64,000 bases of DNA, taken from JAVBMJ01 sp031551275. Its GTDB lineage: Bacteria; Bacteroidota; Bacteroidia; Bacteroidales; Rikenellaceae. Numbering within the stretch: position 1 is the first letter of the stretch; each line of letters starts with the position of its first letter. Shown in pieces: positions 1 through 8,861 of the stretch. The translations under genes and the position numbers were made by a program. The stretch is from contig JAVBNX010000013.1 in assembly GCA_031551275.1 (NCBI GenBank), forward strand, positions 119,641 through 183,640, given 5' to 3'. Under the pieces are notes generated by a model. The model ran no database searches and was not told the DNA's origin. It saw only the letters and a list, made by a program, of their open reading frames with translations.

Positions 1-1
1 G

Positions 2-817
2 TGGGTCGGCAAGGTATTGCCGATTAGGGACATGACGGTGCTCGGGGCGGCTTCGCGCGAGGAATTTTCGGCGGACGGAAGATCGACGGGGGAGCTTTTC
101 CCCGAACCCGGGACGATAGGGGAGCTGCCGGAAGCGGTCACTCCGGGCGGCGGGTACGATGTGGCCGTGAAGATGCAAAAGGTGGGGGTGCGGTACGGCG
201 ATACGCAGATCCTGCAGGGGATCGACTGGGAGGTCCGGCGCGGGGAGCGGTGGGCGCTGCTCGGCCCCAACGGGAGCGGGAAATCGACCCTTTTGAGCCT
301 GGTGTGCGGCGACAATCCGCAGGCCTACGCCAACCGGATCACCCTTTTCGACCGTGCCAGGGGGAGCGGGGAGAGCATCTGGGAGATCAAGCGGCGGATC
401 GGCCATTTGAATCCCGATATCCATAATTTTTACCTGAAAGACATTCCCGCCGTGGATGTGGTCGCCTCGGGGTTGTTCGACTCGGTGGGGCTTTACCACA
501 CCCCCACCCCGGAGCAGCAGGCGCTGGCCCTCGAGTGGCTCGGAATGTTGGGCGGGGCCCATCTGGCGGGGCGGTCGTTCATCCGGCTCTCGTTCGGGGA
601 GCAGCGGCTGGCGCTGCTGGCGCGAGCGATGGTCAAAAATCCCGACCTACTGATCCTGGACGAGCCCCTGCACGGGCTGGACCTAACCTCCAAGCGCAGG
701 GCACGCGAGGTGGTCGGAAAGTTCGCGGCGCAGGCGGGCAGGACGATGATCTACGTGACGCACTACCCGGGGGAGATTCCCCAGGGGGTGGACCATACGC
801 TGGAGTTGCGGAAATAA
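2..817 (+). CDS. ModF-like double ABC ATPase, C-terminal half (5' end outside window)
   Basis: This is an ATP-binding cassette domain that is open to the left edge of the window, so the start is missing. It shows Walker A GPNGSGKST, a non-canonical signature LSFGEQR, Walker B LLILDEPLHGLD and a switch histidine in YVTHYPGE. The segments IWEIKRRIGHLNPDI and VVASGLFDSVGLY match the second ATPase domain of ModF/PhrA-type proteins, which carry two fused ABC domains of about 490 residues in total and no membrane domain. ModF is associated with molybdate or photorepair-type cytoplasmic roles, but its substrate is not established and no transporter partner is visible here. A TTG at 17 could be read as a start, but the frame is open upstream of it. 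Confidence 0.8.
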   Translation, partial: WVGKVLPIRDMTVLGAASREEFSADGRSTGELFPEPGTIGELPEAVTPGGGYDVAVKMQKVGVRYGDTQILQGIDWEVRRGERWALLGPNGSGKSTLLSLVCGDNPQAYANRITLFDRARGSGESIWEIKRRIGHLNPDIHNFYLKDIPAVDVVASGLFDSVGLYHTPTPEQQALALEWLGMLGGAHLAGRSFIRLSFGEQRLALLARAMVKNPDLLILDEPLHGLDLTSKRRAREVVGKFAAQAGRTMIYVTHYPGEIPQGVDHTLELRK

Positions 818-818
818 A

Positions 819-842
819 AAAGGTGGGAAATTCCCACCTTTC
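819..842. terminator. Bidirectional rho-independent terminator
   Basis: A hairpin with GGTGGGA and TCCCACC arms is flanked by A-rich sequence on the left and T-rich sequence on the right. It begins two bases after the ATPase stop. It lies between the convergent ATPase and rpoN genes and can act on both strands. Confidence 0.8.
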
Positions 843-876
843 TTAGTTGTGTCTTGCCTTGGCGTCGGTCCGGGTC

Positions 877-1007
877 GCGCTGTGCGGAGAGTGCGGCAGG
901 TTTGGACGATCGTTCAGTCTTTCAAACCGCAGCGTACTCAAGTACGTGAGGATTTGGAAGCTGAAGGATCGTTCAAAGATGCCGTGCTATACGCGCAGCT
1001 ACGGTCC
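877..1007 (+). repeat. 131-bp dispersed long palindrome, copy A
   Basis: This segment aligns over its full length with 12538-12668 in the same orientation; by eye about four positions in five agree. Each copy is itself an imperfect inverted repeat: the left arm of about 60 nt matches the reverse complement of the right arm, and many differences are G-U compatible. The apical stem is CGTAC/GTACG here and CATAC/GTATG in the other copy, so one pair has changed on both sides. It abuts the rpoN stop codon exactly and does not code. The class is unknown; it is REP-like or MITE-like. Confidence 0.85.
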
Positions 1008-2423
1008 CTACAGTTCGCGGCGCAGCCGCGCAACTGGAATCCCGAGCATCTCCCTGTATTTGGCGACGGTCCTCCTGGCGATCTGGTAGCCTTTGCCGTT
1101 GAGGCAGTCCATCAGCACCTCGTCGGTCAGCGGGTGGCGCTTGTCTTCGCCCTCGATGCACTCCGAGAGGATGTTCTTGATCTCGTGCGAGGAGACCTCC
1201 TCGCCGCTGTCGGTCTTCATCGCCTCCGAGAAGAGTTGCTTCAGGGGAATGATGCCGAAGTGGGTTTGGATGTATTTGCTGTTCACGACCCTCGAAATGG
1301 TCGAAACGTCGAGGCCTGTGCGGTCTGCGATGTCTTTGAGAATCATCGGCTTGAGCTTGCTGCGGTCGCCGTCGTGGAAGTAGGCCTGCTGGTATTCCAG
1401 GATCTCCTTCATGGTGAACATCAGCGTGTCGTGGCGCTGCTTGATGGCCGAGATGAACCACTTGGCCGAATCGAGCTTGTTCTTGATGAACTTCAAAGCC
1501 TCGCGGTCGTCCTGGCTGACGGAGGCTCCCTGCGGGCCGATCAGCTGGCGGATCATATCGACGTAGGTGCGGTTGACCTTCAGATCGGGCACGTTGTAGG
1601 AGTTCAGCGAGAGGTCGAACTGGCCGTTGGAGTAGCCCAGGATAAAGTCGGGGATGATGTAGGGCATCACGTCGTTGCCTGCCCCGTTGAACAGGTTGGC
1701 GGGCTTGGGCGACAGGTGGGTAATCTCCTCGATCGCCTCGGCCAGCTGCTCCTCGTCCACGTCCAGACGCGACATCAGCTTGTCGAAATGCTTTTTCGAG
1801 AACTCGTTGAAATGGGTTTTCAACAGCTTCATGGCCAGTTTTTTGGCCGGGGTGTCGCAACCCATGTCTTCCAACTGGAGCACCAAACACTCCTGCATCG
1901 AGCGGGCGCCGATCCCGGCGGGCTCCAGGGTGTGGATGATGCCCAGGACGCGCTCGAGTTCGGTGGTGGAGACTTCCAGCCCCAGGCTGAAGGCGATGTC
2001 GTCGCTCAGCGACTCCAAATCGCGCCTCAGATAGCCGTCGTCGTCCAAACTGCCGATGATGTAGAGGGCCAGGGTGTTGTCCCGCACGCTCAGGTTGCGG
2101 AAGCCCAGCTGCTCCTCGAGGTAGTCGCCCAGGGTCTGCTTTTCGGGCAGGAAGGTCTGGCGGAAATCCTCCTCGTGGGAGGGGTAGTTGTTGCTCTTGT
2201 ACTTGTAGGAGGGCGTGTCGTCCTCTTTGAGATACTCCTCGACGGAGATCTCCTTAGGCTGTTCGTCCTCGAGTTCTTCCAGGACGGGGTTTTCTTCGAT
2301 CTCCTGCTTGATGCGTTGCTCGAGCATAACGGAGGGCAGTTCCAGAAGCTTGATCATCTGGATCTGTTGCGGTGAGAGCTTTTGCAGCATGCGCTGCTGT
2401 TGGCTTTGGCTGATAGATGACAT
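1008..2423 (-). CDS. rpoN: RNA polymerase sigma-54 factor RpoN
   Basis: This 471-residue protein has the standard sigma-54 layout. It starts with a glutamine- and leucine-rich region I (residues 1-50), followed by an acidic linker, a core-binding region, a helix-turn-helix around 364-385 (DIADRTGLDVSTISRVV) and the RpoN box ARRTVAKYREML at 449-460 near the C terminus. It directs core polymerase to -24/-12 promoters, which need AAA+ enhancer-binding proteins; none is encoded in this window. The gene lies 43 bp downstream of asnS on the same strand with no clear promoter between them, so co-transcription is likely. The stop codon touches the palindromic repeat copy A. Confidence 0.97.
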   Translation of the reverse strand: MSSISQSQQQRMLQKLSPQQIQMIKLLELPSVMLEQRIKQEIEENPVLEELEDEQPKEISVEEYLKEDDTPSYKYKSNNYPSHEEDFRQTFLPEKQTLGDYLEEQLGFRNLSVRDNTLALYIIGSLDDDGYLRRDLESLSDDIAFSLGLEVSTTELERVLGIIHTLEPAGIGARSMQECLVLQLEDMGCDTPAKKLAMKLLKTHFNEFSKKHFDKLMSRLDVDEEQLAEAIEEITHLSPKPANLFNGAGNDVMPYIIPDFILGYSNGQFDLSLNSYNVPDLKVNRTYVDMIRQLIGPQGASVSQDDREALKFIKNKLDSAKWFISAIKQRHDTLMFTMKEILEYQQAYFHDGDRSKLKPMILKDIADRTGLDVSTISRVVNSKYIQTHFGIIPLKQLFSEAMKTDSGEEVSSHEIKNILSECIEGEDKRHPLTDEVLMDCLNGKGYQIARRTVAKYREMLGIPVARLRREL

Positions 2424-2466
2424 AATATAGGTGATATAGGTGAGTCATACTTTTGTGCGCTGCGCG

Positions 2467-3870
<1,404 letters not shown>

Positions 3871-3973
3871 CTTAGTAGTTTGTGGTGCAAATATCCGAAT
3901 TTTTTTCCATTTTTCCCACCTCAATCCCCGGATTTGGCTGAAGGTGGGATAAATAAGTCTTAAAAGTGTATTT

Positions 3974-3993
3974 TATTCACATTTTATCCACAA
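3974..3993 (+). other. Pair of consensus DnaA boxes in asnS upstream region
   Basis: TTATTCACA (3974-3982) and TTATCCACA (3985-3993) both fit the DnaA-box consensus TTATNCACA. They lie in tandem 11 bp apart, next to a mostly A/T stretch (3949-3984) in a G+C-rich context. A CCCACCT/AGGTGGG hairpin lies further left (3915-3948). They could be an origin element, a DnaA titration site or a DnaA-regulated site. Confidence 0.6.
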
Positions 3994-4002
3994 TGGCGCA
4001 AG

Positions 4003-4034
4003 AAAAAGGGGCCGCAAACATCTTGCAGCCCCTG
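4003..4034 (-). terminator. Rho-independent terminator of the 4053-5039 lipoprotein gene
   Basis: Read on the minus strand, a stem AGGGGCTGCAA/TTGCGGCCCCT with a short loop is followed by a run of five T residues. It lies 19 bp beyond the lipoprotein stop codon, in the correct direction. Confidence 0.8.
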
Positions 4035-4052
4035 AATCTCTGAAAGATGCGT

Positions 4053-5039
4053 TTACTCGTAAGTTTTTGTTAAGCCGTTGTAGTTCATCGTCAGAACCCC
4101 CTTGCAATCGTTGGTCCGGGCATAGGAGCAAGTGACGCTCGAGGCCGGGAAGGTCGTCTGGTTGACCTCGGCGTAGGTGGTAAAACCGATCCCGAATCCG
4201 CCCGACGTGTAATAGGGGGCGTAGAGGGCAGAACTCATGCAGGAAGGCTTGAAATTCATCGCTGAAGTGACCTGGTAGCTGAGCGCGTTGGAGGAATAGG
4301 GCATCCTGAAGCAGGTTCCCGAAGCCTCGGAAAGGACGGTCTGGGAGAAAGTGGCCGTAAGCAACGTCTCGTAGCCGCCGTCCCATGTGCCGGTCGTGAA
4401 GTCGAAATAACCGTTCCAGTTGGTCGGGAGTTCGGTGTACTGACAGAGGTTCAAATAGCCGAAATCGACCTTGATCCTGCCATCGCCGCCCCGTACCGAA
4501 TAGTACAGCGAACTGCCGGAATCCATCAGGGACAACTGCGCTTCGTAGCCGCTGTCGGAGTAGTAGACCAATTGGTCGGTACCGCTCGTACCCGGGGTAA
4601 TGTTCCAACTGGCGCCCGTCTCGTGCAGCAACTTGCCGCCCGTATCGAACGTGATCTTACCCTTCCGCTGGAAGTCCCGGCCCGCAGTGGAGACGACCTT
4701 GAACACGATCGTGTAGGCATCGCCGTCGCGGGTAATGGTCGCACGGGCGTCGCCGCCGAAAAAGCGCTCCTTGAGCGACACGGGGGCGGTTGCACCCGCG
4801 GGGGTAACCATCACATCGTCCAACGCGTCGCGGGAGATACTCTGGGCGTCGGCCTCGGCCAAAAGCACGCTCAAACGGAAAGCCAGGTTGCCCATGTCGA
4901 GCGAGTAGGAGTTCTGCTCGGCAAAGCACCAGGTGTAAAGCAGGACGCCGCCCTGCATGGGATCGGGTTCGGACACCTTATCCATACACGAAGTAAAGGC
5001 GATAAGGGACGCCGCGACCAAAAGCAAAATCTTTTTCAT
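4053..5039 (-). CDS. Orphan outer-membrane or periplasmic lipoprotein
   Basis: The 328-residue protein begins with a signal sequence and a lipobox ending in AFTSC (Cys18), followed by MDKVSEPDPM, so it should be lipidated and exported. The rest has no motif I recognise. It is rich in Thr, Ser, Tyr and Gly with alternating beta-like stretches (for example YYSVRGGDGRIKVDFGYL), and cysteines are scattered in the C-terminal half. It appears monocistronic: a terminator lies just downstream, and the gene is separated from its upstream neighbour by 84 bp. The function is unknown; surface or periplasmic binding is a guess. Confidence 0.85.
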   Translation of the reverse strand: MKKILLLVAASLIAFTSCMDKVSEPDPMQGGVLLYTWCFAEQNSYSLDMGNLAFRLSVLLAEADAQSISRDALDDVMVTPAGATAPVSLKERFFGGDARATITRDGDAYTIVFKVVSTAGRDFQRKGKITFDTGGKLLHETGASWNITPGTSGTDQLVYYSDSGYEAQLSLMDSGSSLYYSVRGGDGRIKVDFGYLNLCQYTELPTNWNGYFDFTTGTWDGGYETLLTATFSQTVLSEASGTCFRMPYSSNALSYQVTSAMNFKPSCMSSALYAPYYTSGGFGIGFTTYAEVNQTTFPASSVTCSYARTNDCKGVLTMNYNGLTKTYE

Positions 5040-5123
5040 GTCGGTAGTAATTTTTTACCAGATGCGTTCGCCCTACTCAAACGTTGCACCGGGGCGGAAT
5101 ATTAGGATTAGCTTAATATTTCC

Positions 5124-6383
5124 TTACTCCTTGTCGGCCACGCTGGGCATATCGACGTTGTAGGCCCCGGAAAGCAGCTTTTCGCGGCAGGAATCGAAGC
5201 AGCCCAGGGTGTATTCCACATCGGAAAGCGTATGCACGGCCGTGGGGATGATCCGCAGGATGATCTCGCCCTTGGGGATGACCGGATAGACCACCACCGA
5301 GCAGAACAGGTTGTAGCGCTCGCGCAAATCGTAGACCAGGTTGGTCGCCTCGTTCACGCCGCCCTTCATGTAGACCGGGGTAACGGGGGATTCGGTGCAG
5401 CCGATATCGAAGCCGCGGTCCTTGAAGCCTTTTTGCAGGGCCCGGACGATCGTCCAGAGGTCCTCGCGCAGCTCGGGCCGGGTGCGGATCAAATCCAGAC
5501 GCTTCAAGGCGCCGATTACCATGGGCATGGGCAGCGACTTGGCGTAGGTCTGCGAGCGCATGTTGTAGCGCAGGTAATCGATCATGTATTTGTGCGAAGC
5601 GACGAAAGCCCCGATCCCGGCCATCGATTTGGCGAAGGTGTTGAACAGGATGTCCACCCCGTCGATGCAGTTGAAGTGCTCGGGCGTGCCCTGGCCGTTC
5701 TTGCCCATCGTGCCGAAGCCGTGCGCGTCGTCGACCAGCAGGCGGAAGGGGAAATCTTTCTTCATGGCCACGATCTCGTCGAGCTTGCCCAAATCGCCCT
5801 TCATGCCGAAGACGCCCTCGGTAATGACCAATACGCCGCCGTTCTGCTCGTCGGCCAGCTTGACGGCCCTTTCGAGTTGCTTGCGGCAGGATGCCATGTC
5901 GTTGTGGGCGAAGACGAACCGCTTGCCCGTGTGGAGCCTCAACCCGTCGATGATGCAGGCGTGGGCCTCCGAGTCGTAGACCACCACGTCGTGGCGGCCC
6001 AGCAAACAGTCGATGATCGAGATCATGCCCTGGTAGCCGACGTTGAGCAAGAAGGCGTCGGGCTTGCCCACGAAGGCGGCCAACTCTTTCTCCAGTTGCT
6101 CGTGCCATTTGGTCTGGCCGCTCATCATGCGCGCGCCCATCGGGGCGGCCATGCCGAAGCGGGCAGCCCCCTCGGCGTCGGCTTTGCGCACCTCGGGGTG
6201 GTTGGCCAGGCCCAGGTAGTTGTTCAGGCTCCAGTTCAGCACCTCGCGGCCGCGAAAGGTCATCCGCGGCCCGATCTCTCCCTCCAGCTTGGGGAAGGAG
6301 AAATAACCGTGGCTGAGTTTCTGGTACATACCGATGGGACCACCGGCATTTTTTTCGATCCGTTCAAAAATATCAGCTATCAT
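5124..6383 (-). CDS. PLP-dependent alpha-oxoamine synthase (serine palmitoyltransferase / cysteate acyltransferase-like)
   Basis: This 419-residue fold-type I PLP enzyme belongs to the alpha-oxoamine synthase family, which condenses an amino acid with an acyl thioester and releases CO2. Visible features are SEAHACIIDG (His141 stacking on PLP), LLVDDAHGFG (Asp218 region) and the Schiff-base lysine in FAKSMAGIGAF (Lys252). In Bacteroidota such enzymes make 3-ketosphinganine from serine, or 3-ketocapnine from cysteate (sulfonolipids); 2-amino-3-ketobutyrate ligase is a third option. Sequence alone does not choose between them. The start MIADIFERIEKN was chosen because the -7 box is only 25-32 bp upstream, overlapping the beginning of the longer ORF. 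No other sphingolipid gene is adjacent. Confidence 0.85.
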   Translation of the reverse strand: MIADIFERIEKNAGGPIGMYQKLSHGYFSFPKLEGEIGPRMTFRGREVLNWSLNNYLGLANHPEVRKADAEGAARFGMAAPMGARMMSGQTKWHEQLEKELAAFVGKPDAFLLNVGYQGMISIIDCLLGRHDVVVYDSEAHACIIDGLRLHTGKRFVFAHNDMASCRKQLERAVKLADEQNGGVLVITEGVFGMKGDLGKLDEIVAMKKDFPFRLLVDDAHGFGTMGKNGQGTPEHFNCIDGVDILFNTFAKSMAGIGAFVASHKYMIDYLRYNMRSQTYAKSLPMPMVIGALKRLDLIRTRPELREDLWTIVRALQKGFKDRGFDIGCTESPVTPVYMKGGVNEATNLVYDLRERYNLFCSVVVYPVIPKGEIILRIIPTAVHTLSDVEYTLGCFDSCREKLLSGAYNVDMPSVADKE

Positions 6384-6407
6384 GGTTTTAGAATTATTGT
6401 CGACGCG

Positions 6408-6415
6408 CAAAGGTA
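6408..6415 (-). promoter_or_regulatory. -7 promoter element of the alpha-oxoamine synthase gene
   Basis: TACCTTTG on the minus strand fits the Bacteroidota consensus TAnnTTTG and lies 24 bp before the chosen ATG. It sits only two bases beyond the terminator hairpin of the upstream gene. Confidence 0.65.
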
Positions 6416-6417
6416 AG

Positions 6418-6444
6418 AAAAGTTGGCTGAATTAGCCAACTTTT
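6418..6444 (-). terminator. Terminator of the pectate lyase gene
   Basis: A perfect 11-bp stem AAAAGTTGGCT/AGCCAACTTTT with a 5-nt loop is followed on the minus strand by a T-rich run. It lies 20 bp after the pectate lyase stop codon. Confidence 0.85.
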
Positions 6445-6464
6445 CCCCTAAAGCGTACCCTATC

Positions 6465-8138
6465 TTACCGTTGTTTCGCTACCAGATCCTCCACAAGGCT
6501 GTTGAGGTAGAGCTCCAGGTTGGTGTATTTGCGCTCCGGATCGAGGGTGTATTTGGGTCCGGGGGGGTTGGATGTGTTGTTGTGGGTAAGGCCGTTTTGG
6601 ATCGCCCAGGCGTCGGGGATGCCGTCGTTGTCGCTGTCGGCAGGGGCGGTAATCGGCGTGAGCACGGGGTAGCCTCCCATATCCAGGACCTTGTCGATCA
6701 TCCCGGCCGCGGTCGCGCTGCCGCCCGAGGGGGTGGTTCCCGAGGCGCGCTTTGGGGCCAGGCCCTGGCGGGTCTCGTTGGAGGCCAGCGAGTCGGGCGC
6801 GTCCCGCCAGACCTTTCCTTCGCGCCATTGGCACGCCCCGGCGTAGTCGGGGACTTTGGCGTAGGCGATGGCGGCGGTGTGGGTTTTCACGTAGCCGTTG
6901 ACCGTATCGAGCGGAGAGGTGAGTTTCATGGCGGCGATCTGCTGCGCGGTAGCCGTTACGGCGGTAATTTTGGTCGACGAGTTGATCCGGTAGTTGCCGC
7001 CCGCGCCGTCCTTGGGGGCGGCGAATCCCGCCCAGTTATCGCTGGTAACCGCGGCGCTGCCCTCCATCGTGTTGCCCGCGGCGTAAAAGATGCCCAGGGC
7101 GGACTGGATGTAGTTGACGGTCGAGGAGTTTTCCTTGTAGGCTGTCTCCGAGGTCCAGTAGGGCTCGAATATCTGCGTTTTTCGGGTCGATTTGGTCCCG
7201 GTTCCCGGCTTGTAGTAGTTGTGCACCAGATTGACCTTGCGGCCCTCGCCGCCGTATCCGCTGTTGTCGCCCCAGTTATAAAAAACGTTGTTGCGGATGT
7301 CGACCACGCCGGGGACAAAGCCGGAGAATTTGCCCTCCTCGATCAACGGATGGGCGACCCTCGGGTTGCGGCTGTCGCTGTGGGCCACCAGGTTGTGGTG
7401 GAAGGAGGCCTTATTACCGCCCCAAAGGCCCGTGTAGCCGTGTGCGCCCTTGCTGTGGCCGCTGTTGCGCAATGAGCCGTAGAGCATGCACCATTGCAGG
7501 GTGAAGTTCTCGTTGGCGTACCAGGAGCTCAACTCGTCGATCGACCAGCTCATGCTGCAATGGTCGATGATAATGTTTTTGACGCCCTGGCCCTCGGCCG
7601 CGTCGGGCTCGGCGGTCAGGTTTTGTTCGACCACGTAATCGCCGGGGCGGAAGCGCAGGAAGCGGATAATGACGTTTTCGGCGGCGACCTGCAGGGTAAA
7701 GTTTTTCAGGCAGATTCCGTCGCCGGGCGCGCTCTGGCCCGCGACGGTAACATCGCCGTTGGTAATTTTGATGTTGGATAAGAGGGGTATATCGCCCGAT
7801 ACGGCGAACAGGATGGTGCGTTTGCCGCTCTGGGACAAGGCCCAGCGCAGGGAGCCGGCCCCGCTGTCGTTCAAATTGATGACGTAGTAGACCTTGCCTC
7901 CCCTCCCGCCCGTGGTGTACATACCGAAGCCCTCGGCGCCGGGAAAGGCGGCAACAGGGCCGGCGTAGGGCTGGGGGTCGCCCCCGTCCCCGTTGCCGCC
8001 GTTATCTCCATTGCCGCCGGGCTGCTGGCCTTTATCGGGATCTGTGGGGATTTCTTCCGTCCCCTTCGATCCGCAAGCCAGGCACAGGGCGCCCGCAAGG
8101 GTTAAAATGGCTATATTTTTAAGAAATCCCGCCGTCAT
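6465..8138 (-). CDS. Secreted pectate lyase-like lipoprotein (PL1 type)
   Basis: The 557-residue protein has a lipoprotein signal ending in LCLAC (Cys22) and a low-complexity Gly/Asn/Asp linker (about 35-58). A parallel beta-helix lyase domain follows, opening with AAFPGAEGFGMYTTGGRGG, typical of PL1-type pectate lyases that cleave polygalacturonate by beta-elimination. IIIDHCSMSWSIDE and NPRVAH are consistent with the substrate- and Ca-binding face. Near the C terminus, DSDNDGIPDAW is a thrombospondin type 3-like calcium repeat. It has its own promoter (8166-8173) and terminator, so it appears monocistronic. No SusCD pair or other pectin gene is beside it. The exact substrate is inferred. 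Confidence 0.87.
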   Translation of the reverse strand: MTAGFLKNIAILTLAGALCLACGSKGTEEIPTDPDKGQQPGGNGDNGGNGDGGDPQPYAGPVAAFPGAEGFGMYTTGGRGGKVYYVINLNDSGAGSLRWALSQSGKRTILFAVSGDIPLLSNIKITNGDVTVAGQSAPGDGICLKNFTLQVAAENVIIRFLRFRPGDYVVEQNLTAEPDAAEGQGVKNIIIDHCSMSWSIDELSSWYANENFTLQWCMLYGSLRNSGHSKGAHGYTGLWGGNKASFHHNLVAHSDSRNPRVAHPLIEEGKFSGFVPGVVDIRNNVFYNWGDNSGYGGEGRKVNLVHNYYKPGTGTKSTRKTQIFEPYWTSETAYKENSSTVNYIQSALGIFYAAGNTMEGSAAVTSDNWAGFAAPKDGAGGNYRINSSTKITAVTATAQQIAAMKLTSPLDTVNGYVKTHTAAIAYAKVPDYAGACQWREGKVWRDAPDSLASNETRQGLAPKRASGTTPSGGSATAAGMIDKVLDMGGYPVLTPITAPADSDNDGIPDAWAIQNGLTHNNTSNPPGPKYTLDPERKYTNLELYLNSLVEDLVAKQR

Positions 8139-8165
8139 CGTGTACCTTTTTAATTACACTAACGG

Positions 8166-8173
8166 CAAATGTA
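8166..8173 (-). promoter_or_regulatory. -7 promoter element of the pectate lyase gene
   Basis: TACATTTG on the minus strand fits TAnnTTTG and lies 27 bp before the start codon at 8138. Confidence 0.65.
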
Positions 8174-8207
8174 GGCGATTATGGCATGGATGGTACGCCG
8201 TTGACGA

Positions 8208-8861
8208 TTATTCCATGATTTTTGAAAAATTATCCTTGAAGTAGCGGCACCATTGGGAAATGCCGCATTCGCTGCACTTGGGTTTGCGGGCGGTGCAAAC
8301 GTAGCGGCCGTGCAGGATCAGCCAGTGGTGGGCGATCGGCAGCAAATGGGAGGGGATATGCCGGGTCAGGGTCTTCTCGGTCTGGAGGGGGTTTTTCGAG
8401 CCCGTGGTCAACCCGATGCGCTCGCTTACGCGGAAGACGTGGGTGTCGACCGGCATGACCTCCCTGTTAAAGGCGACCGAGCCTACCACGTTGGCGGTCT
8501 TGCGGCCCACGCCGGGGAGCTTTTGCAGCTCCTCGACCGTGTCGGGGACCACCCCGTTGTAGTTATCGACCAGCGTGCGGGCCATGCCGGAGAGGTTCTT
8601 GGCCTTGTTGTTGGGGTAGGAGATGCTTTTGATGTAGGGGTAGATCTCTTCCGGTGCGACTTTGGAAAGGCTTTCGGCCGTGGGGAAACGCTCGAAAAAG
8701 GCGGGGGTGGTCATGTTCACGCGCTTGTCGGTGCACTGGGCGGAGAGGATCGTCGCCACCAGCAACTGGTAGGGGTCCTTGTAGTGGAGCTCGGAGACGG
8801 CGATGGGTTTGTTCTCGGAGAACCATTGGATTATGCCTTCGTATCGCTGTTTGGTGGTCAT
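8208..8861 (-). CDS. nth: Endonuclease III (DNA glycosylase/AP lyase)
   Basis: The 217-residue base-excision repair enzyme removes oxidised pyrimidines and cleaves AP sites. The helix-hairpin-helix LPGVGRKTANVV carries the catalytic lysine (Lys121), and VDTHVFRV carries the catalytic aspartate (Asp139). The C-terminal [4Fe-4S] loop has the exact C-x6-C-x2-C-x5-C spacing. Its ATG overlaps the TGA of uvrD (ATGA), so the two repair genes are probably translationally coupled in one operon. The length is typical of the family. Confidence 0.97.
   Translation of the reverse strand: MTTKQRYEGIIQWFSENKPIAVSELHYKDPYQLLVATILSAQCTDKRVNMTTPAFFERFPTAESLSKVAPEEIYPYIKSISYPNNKAKNLSGMARTLVDNYNGVVPDTVEELQKLPGVGRKTANVVGSVAFNREVMPVDTHVFRVSERIGLTTGSKNPLQTEKTLTRHIPSHLLPIAHHWLILHGRYVCTARKPKCSECGISQWCRYFKDNFSKIME

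Noticed and set aside
849..2375. 508-codon plus-strand ORF opposite rpoN
   Set aside because: It is fully antisense to rpoN, is low-complexity in Val/Leu/Gln/Asp, and has no family motif. It is a by-product of high G+C codon structure.
4978..4986. TTATCCATA inside the lipoprotein gene as a DnaA box
   Set aside because: It is an isolated single 9-mer with a mismatch, in coding sequence, without neighbours.
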